64,000 nt of DNA from the NCBI RefSeq assembly GCF_907165205.1, contig NC_058193.1:13871544-13935543 (forward strand). The letters run 5' to 3'. This stretch comes from Coccinella septempunctata (Eukaryota; Arthropoda; Insecta; Coleoptera; Coccinellidae). The stretch's first letter is position 1. Each line of letters starts with the position of its first letter. The position numbers and the translations under genes were made by a program. This document shows, one piece after another, positions 47,921-59,800 of the stretch. The notes beneath the pieces are model-generated. The model made no database searches and was not told the DNA's origin. It worked only from the letters and a program-made list of their open reading frames with translations.

Positions 47921-50213
47921 ATTCCTAAGGAACTATTGGATCAATTCGACCCAAATCTCGAAACTGTACACAGTTTTCGAATTGAGATGCACATGTTGAA
48001 TTTCAGTTCGATATTTCAGATAGGAATTGAGATTTCAGTGGTCAATTCGGCAAAGTGTGATATCAATTCCTCGAAAACTGTTGGATCAATTCGAACCAAA
48101 TCTTGAAATTTTACACAGTTTTCGAATTGAGATGCACATGTTGAATTTCAGTTCGATAGTTCAAATAGGAATTGAGATTTCAGTGGTCAATTCGGCAAAG
48201 TGTGATATCAATTCCTCGAAAACTGTTGGATCAATTCGAACCAAATCTTGAAAGTGCACATAGTTTTCGGATTGAGATGCACTTGTTAAATTTCAGTTCG
48301 ATAGTTCAGATAGGAATTGAGATTTCAGTGGTCTATTCGGCAAAGTGTGATATCCATACCTCAAAAACTGTTGGATCAATTCGAACCAAATCTTGAAACT
48401 GCACATAGTTTTCGAAATGAGATGCACATGTTGAATTTCAGATCGATAGTTCAAATAGGAATTGAGATTTCAGTGGTCAATTCGGCAAAGTGTGATATCA
48501 ATTCCTCGAAAACTGTTGGATCAATTCGAACCAAATCTTGAAACTGCACATAGTTTTCGAAATGAGATGCACATGTTGAATTTCAGTTCGATAGTTCAGA
48601 TAGGAATTGAGATTTCAGTGGTCAATTCGGCAAAGTGTGATAACAATTCCTCGAAAACTGTTGGATCAATTCGAACCAAATCTTGAAACTGCACATAGTT
48701 TTCGAAATGAGATGCACATGTTGAATTTCAGATCGATAGTTCTGATAGGAATGGAGATTTCAGTGGTCAATTCGGCAAAGTGTGATATCAAATCCTCGAA
48801 AACTGTTGGATCAATTCGAACCAAATCTTGAAACTGCACATAGTTTTCGAAATGTGAGGCACATGTTGAATTTCAGATCGATAGTTCTGATAGGAATGGA
48901 GATTTCAGTAGTCGAGTCGACAAAATATCATTTCAATTCCTAAGGAACTATTGGATCAATTCGAACCAAATCTTGAAACTGCACATAGTTTTCGAATTGA
49001 GATGCACATGTTGAATTTCAGTTCGATAGTTCTGATAGGAATTGGGATTTCAGTGGTCAATTCGGCAAAGTGTGATATCAATTCCTCGAAAACTGTTATA
49101 TCAATTCGAACCAAATCTTGAAACTGCACATACTTTTCGGATTGAGATTCACATGTTGAATTTCAGTTCGATAGTTCAGATAGGAATTGAGATTTCAGTG
49201 GTCAATTCGGCAAAGTGTGATATCAATTCCTCGAAAACTGTTGGATCAATTCGAACCAAATCTTGAAAGTGCACATAGTTTTCGGATTGAGATGCACTTG
49301 TTAAATTTCAGTTCGATAGTTCAGATAGGAATTGAGATTTCAGTGGTCTATTCGGCAAAGTGTGATATCCATACCTCAAAAACTGTTGGATCAATTCGAA
49401 CCAAATCTTGAAACTGCACATAGTTTTCGAAATGAGATGCACATGTTGAATTTCAGATCGATAGTTCTGATAGGAATGGAGATTTCAGTGGTCAATTCGG
49501 CAAAGTGTGATATCAATTCCTCGAAAACTGTTGGATCAATTCGAACCAAATCTTGAAATTTTACACAGTTTTCGAATTGAGATGCACATGTTGAATTTCA
49601 GTTCGATAGTTCAAATAGGCATTGAGATTTTAGTGGTCAATTCGGCAAAGTATCATTTCAATTCCTGAGGAACCAGTGGATCAATTCGAACAAAATCTTG
49701 AAACTGCACATAGTTTTCGAATTGAGATGCACATGTTGAATTTCAGTTCGATAGTTCAGATAGGAATTGAGATTTCAGTGGTCAATTCGGCAAAGTGTGA
49801 TATCAATTCCTCGAAAACTGTTGGATCAATTCGAACCAAATCTTGAAATTTCACACAGCTTTCGAATTGAGATGCACATGTTGAATTTCAGTTCGATAGT
49901 TCAGATAGGAATTGAGATTTCAGTGGTCAATTCGGCAAAGTGTGATATCAATTCCTCGAAAACTGTTGGATCAATTCGAACCAAATCTTGAAATTTCACA
50001 CAGCTTTCGAATTGAGATGCACATGTTGAATTTCAGTTCGATAGTTCAGATAGGAATTGAGATTTCAGTGGTCAATTCGGCAAAGTGTGATATCAATTCC
50101 TCGAAAACTGTTGGATCAATTCGAACCAAATCTTGAAACTGCACATAGTTTTCGGATTGAGATGCACATGTTGAATTTCAGTTCGATAGTTCAGATAGGA
50201 ATTGAGATTTCAG

Positions 50214-51379
50214 TGGACGATTCGACATAGTATCATTTGAATTCCTAAGGAACTATTGGATCAATTCGACCCAAATCTCGAAACTGTACACAGTTTTCGA
50301 ATTGAGATGCACATGTTGAATTTCAGTTCGATAGTTCAGATAGGAATTGAGATTTCAGTGGTCAATTCGGCAAAGTAAGATATCAATTCCTCGAAAACTC
50401 TTGGATCAATTCGAACCAAATCTTGAAAGTGCACATAGTTTTCGGATTGAGATGCACTTGTTGAATTTCAGTTCGATAGTTCAGATAGGAATTGAGATTT
50501 CAGTGGTCAATTCGGCAAAGTGTGATATCAATTCCTCGAAAACAGTTGGATCAATTCGAACCAAATCTTGAAATTTTACACAGTTTACGAATTGAGATGC
50601 ACATGTTGAATTTCAGTTCGATAGTTCAGATAGGAATTCAGAATTCAGTGGTCAATTCGGCAAAGTGTGATATCCATTCCTCAAAAACTGTTGGACCAAT
50701 TCGACCCAAATCTTGAAACTGCACATAGTTTTCGAATTGAGATGCACATGTTGAATTTCAGTTCGATAGTTCTGATAGGAATTGAGATTTCAGTGGTCGA
50801 TTCGAAAAAGTATCTTTTCAATTCCTGAGGAAGTAGTGGATCAATTCAAACCAAATCTTGAAACTGCACATAAATTTCGAATTGAGATGCACATGTTGAA
50901 TTTCAGTTCGATAGTTCAGATAGGAATTGAGATTTCAGTGGTCAATTCGGCAAAGTGTGATATCAATTCCTCGAAAACTGTTGGATCAATTCGAACCAAA
51001 TCTTGGAACTGCACATAGTTTTCGAATTGAGATGCACATGTTGAATTTCAGTTCGATAGTTCAGATAGGAATTGAGATTTCAGTGGTCAATTCGGCAAAG
51101 TGTGATATCAATTCCTCGAAAACTGTTGTTTTCAGTTCGATAGTTCAGATAGGAATTGAGATTTCAGGGTCTATTCGGCAAAGTGTGATATCCATACCTC
51201 AAAAACTGTTGGATCAATTCGAACCAAATCTTGAAACTGCACATAGTTTTCGAAATGAGATGCACATGTTGAATTTCAGTTCGATAGTTCAGATAGGAAT
51301 GGAGATTTCAGTGGTCAATTCGGCAAAGTGTGATATCAAATCCTCGAAAACTGTTGGATCAATTCGAACCAAATCTTGA
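50214..51379 (+). repeat. 13-mer-type higher-order block, copy 8
   Basis: Complete order beginning with the GGACGATTCGACATAG monomer, with the truncated monomer at about 51127 and the TTTCAGGGTC two-base deletion at about 51166 shared with copy 4. In place of TTCTGATAGG before the truncated monomer it has TTCAGATAGG. Confidence 0.83.
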
Positions 51380-52518
51380 AACTGCACATAGTTTTCGAAT
51401 TGAGATTCACATGTTGAATTTCAGTTCGATAGTTCAGATAGGAATTGAGATTTCAGTGGTCAATTCGGCAAAGTGTGATATCAAATCCTCGAAAACTGTT
51501 GGATCAACTCGAACCAAATCTTGAAACTGCACATAGTTTTCGGATTGAGATTCACATGTTGAATTTCAGTTCGATAGTTCAGATAGGAATTGAGATTTCA
51601 GTGGTCAATTCGGCAAAGTGTGATATCAATTCCTCGAAAACGGTTGGATCAATTCGAACCAAATCTTGGAACTGCACATAGTTTTCGAATTGAGATGCAC
51701 ATGTTGAATTTCAGTTCGATAGTTCTGATAGGAATTGAGATTTCAGTGGTCAATTCGGCAAAGTGTGATAACAATTCCTCGAAAACTGTTGGATCAATTC
51801 GAACCAAATCTTGAAATTTTACACAGTTTTCGAATTGAGATGCACATGTTGAATTTCAGTTCGATAGTTCAGATAGGAATTGAGATTTCAGTGGACGATT
51901 CGACATAGTATCATTTGAATTCCTAAGGAACTATTGGATCGATTCGACCCAAATCTCGAAACTGTACACAGTTTTCGAATTGAGATGCACATGTTGAATT
52001 TCAGTTCGATAGTTCAGATAGGAATTGAGATTTCAGTGGTCAATTCGGCAAAGTGTGATATCGATTCCTCGAAAACTGTTGGATCAATTCGAACCAAATC
52101 TTGAAATTTCACACAGTTTTCGAATTGAGATGCACATGTTGAATTTCAGTTCGATAGTTCAGATAGGAATTGAGATTTCAGTGGTCAATTCGGCAAAGTG
52201 TGATATCAATTCCTCGAAAACTGTTGGATCAAATTGAACCAAATATTGAAACTGCACATAGTTTTCGGATTGAGATGCACATGTTGAATTTCAGTTCGAT
52301 AGTTCAGATAGGAATTGAGATTTCAGTGGACGATTCGACATAGTATCATTTGAATTCCTAAGGAACTATTGGATCGATTCGACCCAAATCTCGAAACTGT
52401 ACACAGTTTTCGAATTGAGATGCACATGTTGAATTTCAGTTCGATAGTTCAGATAGGAATTGAGATTTCAGTGGTCAATTCGGCAAAGTGTGATATCAAT
52501 TCCTCGAAAACTGTTGGA

Positions 52519-52563
52519 TCAATTCGAACCAAATCTTGGAACTGCACATAGTTTTCGAATTGA
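52519..52563. repeat. Intra-monomer dyad (representative copy)
   Basis: TCAATTCGAA at 52519-52528 is the exact reverse complement of TTCGAATTGA at 52554-52563, with a 25-bp spacer. The pair recurs at the same monomer positions (63-72 and 98-107) wherever the right arm has CGAATTGAG. It is broken in monomers with CGGATTGAG or CGAAATGAG. An 8-bp third copy of the left arm, TCAATTCG, lies at monomer positions 19-26, and an 8-bp palindrome, TGATATCA, at positions 35-42. Confidence 0.85.
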
Positions 52564-55440
52564 GATGCACATGTTGAATTTCAGTTCGATAGTTCTGATA
52601 GGAATTGAGATTTCAGTGGTCAATTCGGCAAAGTGTGATATCGATTCCTCGAAAACTGTTGGATCAATTCGAACCAAATCTTGAAATTTCACACAGTTTT
52701 CGAATTGAGATGCACATGTTGAATTTCAGTTCGATAGTTCAAATAGGAATTGAGATTTCAGTGGTCAATTCGGCAAAGTGTGATATCAATTCCTCGAAAA
52801 CTGTTGGATCAAATTGAACCAAATATTGAAACTGCACATAGTTTTCGGATTGAGATGCACATGTTGAATTTCAGTTCGATAGTTCAGATAGGAATTGAGA
52901 TTTCAGTGGACGATTCGACATAGTATCATTTGAATTCCTAAGGAACTATTGGATCAATTCGACCCAAATCTCGAAACTGTACACAGTTTTCGAATTGAGA
53001 TGCACATGTTGAATTTCAGTTCGATATTTCAGATAGGAATTGAGATTTCAGTGGTCAATTCGGCAAAGTGTGATATCAATTCCTCGAAAACTATTGGATC
53101 AATTCGAACCAAATCTTGAAATTTTACACAGTTTTCGAATTGAGATGCACATGTTGAAATTCAGTTCGATAGTTCAGATAGGAATTGAGATTTCAGTGGT
53201 CAATTCGGCAAAGTGTAATATCAATTCCTCGAAAACTCTTGGATCAATCCGAACCAAATCTTGAAAGTGCACATAGTTTTCGGATTGAGATGCACTTGTT
53301 GAATTTCAGATCGATAGTTCTGATAGGAATGGAGATTTCAGTAGTCGAGTCGACAAAATATCATATCAATTCCTAAGGAACTATTGGATCAATTCGAACC
53401 AAATCTTGAAACTGCACATAGTTTTCGAATTGAGATGCACGTGTTGAATTTCAGTTCGATAGTTCTGATAGGAATTGAGATTTCAGTGGTCGATTCGACA
53501 AAGTATCTTTTCAATTCCTGAGGAAGTAGTGGATCAATTCAAACCAAATCTTGAAACTGCACATAGTTTTCGAATTGAGATGCACATGTTGAATTTCAGT
53601 TCGATAGTTCAGATAGGAATTGAGATTTCAGTGGTCAATTCGGCAAAGTGTGATATCAATTCCTCGAAAACTGTTGGATCAAATTGAACCAAATATTGAA
53701 ACTGCACATAGTTTTCGGATTGAGATGCACATGTTGAATTTCAGTTCGATAGTTCAGATAGGAATTGAGATTTCAGTGGACGATTCGACATAGTATCATT
53801 TGAATTCCTAAGGAACTATTGGATCAATTCGACCCAAATCTCGAAACTGTACACAGTTTTCGAATTGAGATGCACATGTTGAATTTCAGTTCGATATTTC
53901 AGATAGGAATTGAGATTTCAGTGGTCAATTCGGCAAAGTGTGATATCAATTCCTCGAAAACTGTTGGATCAATTCGAACCAAATCTTGAAATTTTACACA
54001 GTTTTCGAATTGAGATGCACATGTTGAATTTCAGTTCGATAGTTCAAATAGGAATTGAGATTTCAGTGGTCAATTTGGCAAAGTGTGATATCAATTCCTC
54101 GAAAACTGTTGGATCAATTCGAACCAAATCTTGAAAGTGCACATAGTTTTCGGATTGAGATGCACTTGTTAAATTTCTGTTCGATAGTTCAGATAGGAAT
54201 TGAGATTTCAGTGGTCTATTCGGCAAAGTGTGATATCCATACCTCAAAAACTGTTGGATCAATTCGAACCAAATCTTGAAACTGCACATAGTTTTCGAAA
54301 TGAGATGCACATGTTGAATTTCAGATCGATAGTTCAAATAGGAATTGAGATTTCAGTGGTCAATTCGGCAAAGTGTGATATCAATTCCTCGAAAACTGTT
54401 GGATCAATTCGAACCAAATCTTGAAACTGCACATAGTTTTCGAAATGAGATGCACATGTTGAATTTCAGATCGATAGTTCTGATAGGAATGGAGATTTCA
54501 GTGGTCAATTCGGCAAAGTGTGATATCAAATCCTCAAAAACTGTTGGATCAATTCGAACCAAATCTTGAAACTGCACATAGTTTTCGAAATGTGAGGCAC
54601 ATGTTGAATTTCAGATCGATAGTTCTGATAGGAATGGAGATTTCAGTAGTCGAGTCGACAAAATATCATTTCAATTCCTAAGGAACTATTGGATCAATTC
54701 GAACCAAATCTTGAAACTGCACATAGTTTTCGAATTGAGATGCACATGTTGAATTTCAGTTCGATAGTTCTGATAGGAATTGGGATTTCAGTGGTCAATT
54801 CGGCAAAGTGTGATATCAATTCCTCGAAAACTGTTATATCAATTCGAACCAAATCTTGAAACTGCACATACTTTTCGGATTGAGATTCACATGTTGAATT
54901 TCAGTTCGATAGTTCAGATAGGAATTGAGATTTCAGTGGTCAATTCGGCAAAGTGTGATATCAATTCCTCGAAAACTGTTGGATCAATTCGAACCAAATC
55001 TTGAAAGTGCACATAGTTTTCGGATTGAGATGCACTTGTTAAATTTCAGTTCGATAGTTCAGATAGGAATTGAGATTTCAGTGGTCTATTCGGCAAAGTG
55101 TGATATCCATACCTCAAAAACTGTTGGATCAATTCGAACCAAATCTTGAAACTGCACATAGTTTTCGAAATGAGATGCACATGTTGAATTTCAGATCGAT
55201 AGTTCTGATAGGATTGGAGATTTCAGTGGTCAATTCGGCAAAGTGTGATATCAATTCCTCGAAAACTGTTGGATCAATTCGAACCAAATCTTGAAATTTT
55301 ACACAGTTTTCGAATTGAGATGCACATGTTGAATTTCAGTTCGATAGTTCAAATAGGAATTGAGATTTTAGTGGTCAATTCGGCAAAGTATCATTTCAAT
55401 TCCTGAGGAACCAGTGGATCAATTCGAACAAAATCTTGAA

Positions 55441-55460
55441 ACTGCACATGTTGAATTTCA
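55441..55460. other. 23-bp deletion between 7-bp direct repeats
   Basis: ACTGCACAT is followed by GTTGAATTTC. Monomer positions 94-116 are lost between two TGCACAT copies (positions 87-93 and 110-116). The related copies at 21.2, 28.05 and 49.7 kb keep the full length. Confidence 0.9.
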
Positions 55461-55790
55461 GTTCGATAGTTCAGATAGGAATTGAGATTTCAGTGGTCAA
55501 TTCGGCAAAGTGTGATATCAATTCCTCGAAAACTGTTGGATCAATTCGAACCAAATCTTGAAATTTCACACAGCTTTCGAATTGAGATGCACATGTTGAA
55601 TTTCAGTTCGATAGTTCAAATAGGAATTGAGATTTCAGTGGTCAATTCGGCAAAGTGTGATATCAATTCCTCGAAAACTGTTGGATCAATTCGAACCAAA
55701 TCTTGAAACTGCACATAGTTTTCGGATTGAGATGCACATGTTGAATTTCAGTTCGATAGTTCAGATAGGAATTGAGATTTCAGTGGACGA

Positions 55791-56805
55791 TTCGACATAG
55801 TATCATTTGAATTCCTAAGGAACTATTGGATCAATTCGACCCAAATCTCGAAACTGTACACAGTTTTCGAATTGAGATGCACATGTTGAATTTCAGTTCG
55901 ATAGTTCAGATAGGAATTGAGATTTCAGTGGTCAATTCGGCAAAGTAAGATATCAATTCCTCGAAAACTCTTGGATCAATTCGAACCAAATCTTGAAAGT
56001 GCACATAGTTTTCGGATTGAGATGCACTTGTTGAATTTCAGTTCGATAGTTCAGATAGGAATTGAGATTTCAGTGGTCAATTCGGCAAAGTGTGATATCA
56101 ATTCCTCGAAAACAGTTGGATCAATTCGAACCAAATCTTGAAATTTTACACAGTTTACGAATTGAGATGCACATGTTGAATTTCAGTTCGATAGTTCAGA
56201 TAGGAATTCAGAATTCAGTGGTCAATTCGGCAAAGTGTGATATCCATTCCTCAAAAACTGTTGGACCAATTCGACCCAAATCTTGAAACTGCACATAGTT
56301 TTCGAATTGAGATGCACATGTTGAATTTCAGTTCGATAGTTCTGATAGGAATTGAGATTTCAGTGGTCAATTCGAAAAAGTATCTTTTCAATTCCTGAGG
56401 AAGTAGTGGATCAATTCAAACCAAATCTTGAAACTGCACATAAATTTCGAATTGAGATGCACATGTTGAATTTCAGTTCGATAGTTCAGATAGGAATTGA
56501 GATTTCAGTGGTCAATTCGGCAAAGTGTGATATCAATTCCTCGAAAACTGTTGGATCAATTCGAACCAAATCTTGGAACTGCACATAGTTTTCGAATTGA
56601 GATGCACATGTTGAATTTCAGTTCGATAGTTCTGATAGGAATTGAGATTTCAGTGGTCAATTCGGCAAAGTGTGATATCAATTCCTCGAAAACTGTTGTT
56701 TTCAGTTCGATAGTTCAGATAGGAATTGAGATTTCAGTGGTCTATTCGGCAAAGTGTGATATCCATACCTCAAAAACTGTTGGATCAATTCGAACCAAAT
56801 CTTGA
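55791..56805 (+). repeat. 13-mer-type higher-order block, copy 9
   Basis: Complete order, with the truncated monomer at about 56697. One private change gives GGTCAATTCGAAAAAG at about 56367 where the other copies have GGTCGATTCGAAAAAG. Confidence 0.83.
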
Positions 56806-59800
56806 AACTGCACATAGTTTTCGAAATGAGATGCACATGTTGAATTTCAGTTCGATAGTTCAGATAGGAATGGAGATTTCAGTGGTCAATTCGGCAAAGT
56901 GTGATATCAAATCCTCGAAAACTGTTGGATCAATTCGAACCAAATCTTGAAACTGCACATAGTTTTCGAATTGAGATTCACATGTTGAATTTCAGTTCGA
57001 TAGTTCAGATAGGAATTGAGATTTCAGTGGTCAATTCGGCAAAGTGTGATATCAAATCCTCGAAAACTGTTGGATCAACTCGAACCAAATCTTGAAACTG
57101 CACATAGTTTTCGGATTGAGATTCACATGTTGAATTTCAGTTCGATAGTTCAGATAGGAATTGAGATTTCAGTGGTCAATTCGGCAAAGTGTGATATCAA
57201 TTCCTCGAAAACGGTTGGATCAATTCGAACCAAATCTTGGAACTGCACATAGTTTTCGAATTGAGATGCACATGTTGAATTTCAGTTCGATAGTTCTGAT
57301 AGGAATTGAGATTTCAGTGGTCAATTCGGCAAAGTGTGATAACAATTCCTCGAAAACTGTTGGATCAATTCGAACCAAATCTTGAAATTTTACACAGTTT
57401 TCGAATTGAGATGCACATGTTGAATTTCAGTTCGATAGTTCAAATAGGAATTGAGATTTTAGTGGTCAATTCGGCAAAGTGTGATATCAATTCCTCGAAA
57501 ACTGTTGGATCAATTCGAACCAAATCTTGAAACTGCACATAGTTTTCGGATTGAGATGCACATGTTGAATTTCAGTTCGAAAGTTTAGATAGGAATTGAG
57601 ATTTCAGTGGACGATTCGACATAGTATCATTCGAATTCCTAAGGAACTATTGGATCAATTCGACCCAAATCTCGAAACTGTACACAGTTTTCGAATTGAG
57701 ATGCACATGTTGAATTTCAGTTCGATAGTTCAGATAGGAATTGAGATTTCAGTGGTCAATACGGCAAAGTGTGATATCAATTCCTCGAAAACTGTTGGAT
57801 CAATTCGAACCAAATCTTGGAACTGCACATAGTTTTCGAATTGAGATGCACATGTTGAATTTCAGTTCGATAGTTCTGATAGGAATTGAGATTTCAGTGG
57901 TCAATTCGGCAAAGTGTGATATCGATTCCTCGAAAACTGTTGGATCAATTCGAACCAAATCTTGAAATTTCACACAGTTTTCGAATTGAGATGCACATGT
58001 TGAATTTCAGTTCGATAGTTCAAATAGGAATTGAGATTTCAGTGGTCAATTCGGCAAAGTGTGATATCAATTCCTCGAAAACTGTTGGATCAAATTGAAC
58101 CAAATATTGAAACTGCATATAGTTTTCGGATTGAGATGCACATGTTGAATTTCAGTTCGATAGTTCAGATAGGAATTGAGATTTCAGTGGACGATTCGAC
58201 ATAGTATCATTTGAATTCCTAAGGAACTATTGGATCAATTCGAACCAAATCTCGAAACTGTACACAGTTTTCGAATTGAGATGCACATGTTGAATTTCAG
58301 TTCGATATTTCAGATAGGAATTGAGATTTCAGTGGTCAATTCGGCAAAGTGTGATATCAATTCCTCGAAAACTGTTGGATCAATTCGAACCAAATCTTGA
58401 AATTTTACACAGTTTTCGAATTGAGATGCACATGTTGAAATTCAGTTCGATAGTTCAGATAGGAATTGAGATTTCAGTGGTCAATTCGGCAAAGTGTAAT
58501 ATCAATTCCTCGAAAACTCTTGGATCAATCCGAACCAAATCTTGAAAGTGCACATAGTTTTCGGATTGGGATGCACTTGTTGAATTTCAGATCGATAGTT
58601 CTGATAGGAATGGAGATTTCAGTAGTCGAGTCGACAAAATATCATTTCAATTCCTAAGGAACTATTGGATCAATTCGAACCAAATCTTGAAACTGCACAT
58701 AGTTTTCGAATTGAGATGCACGTGTTGAATTTCAGTTCGATAGTTCTGATAGGAATTGAGATTTCAGTGGTCGATTCGACAAAGTATCTTTTCAATTCCT
58801 GAGGAAGTAGTGGATCAATTCAAACCAAATCTTGAAACTGCACATAGTTTTCGAATTGAGATGCACATGTTGAATTTCAGTTCGATAGTTCAGATAGGAA
58901 TTGAGATTTCAGTGGTCAATTCGGCAAAGTGTGATATCAATTCCTCGAAAACTGTTGGATCAAATTGAACCAAATATTGAAACTGCACATAGTTTTCGGA
59001 TTGAGATGCACATGTTGAATTTCAGTTCGATAGTTCAGATAGGAATTGAGATTTCAGTGGACGATTCGACATAGTATCATTTGAATTCCTAAGGAACTAT
59101 TGGATCAATTCGACCCAAATCTCGAAACTGTACACAGTTTTCGAATTGAGATGCACATGTTGAATTTCAGTTCGATATTTCAGATAGGAATTGAGATTTC
59201 AGTGGTCAATTCGGCAAAGTGTGATATCAATTCCTCGAAAACTGTTGGATCAATTCGAACCAAATCTTGAAATTTTACACAGTTTTCGAATTGAGATGCA
59301 CATGTTGAAATTCAGTTCGATAGTTCAGATAGGAATTGAGATTTCAGTGGTCAATTCGGCAAAGTGTAATATCAATTCCTCGAAAACTCTTATATCAATT
59401 CGAACCAAATCTTGAAAGTGCACATAGTTTTCGGATTGAGATGCACTTGTTGAATTTCAGTTCGATAGTTCAGATAGGAATTGAGATTTCAGTGGTCTAT
59501 TCGGCGAAGTGTGATATCCATACCTCAAAAACTGTTGGATCAATTCGAACCAAATCTTGAAACTGCACATAGTTTTCGAAATGAGATGCACATGTTGAAT
59601 TTCAGATCGATAGTTCTGATAGGAATGGAGATTTCAGTGGTCAATTCGGCAAAGTGTGATATCAATTCCTCGAAAACTGTTGGATCAATTCGAACCAAAT
59701 CTTGAAACTGCACATAGTTTTCGAAATGAGATGCACATGTTGAATTTCAGTTCGATAGTTCAGATAGGAATTGAGATTTCAGTGGTCAATTCGGCAAAGT

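Larger units (their letters stand above)
40178..51500 (+). repeat. Segmental duplication A, second copy (about 11 kb)
   Basis: Partner of 19115-29270. Compared with it, three monomers are missing near 41.03 kb. One monomer with CTTGGAACTG is extra near 46.85 kb, and four are extra around 49.7-50.2 kb, where the GAAATTTCACACAGCTTTCG monomer is itself duplicated. Confidence 0.85.
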
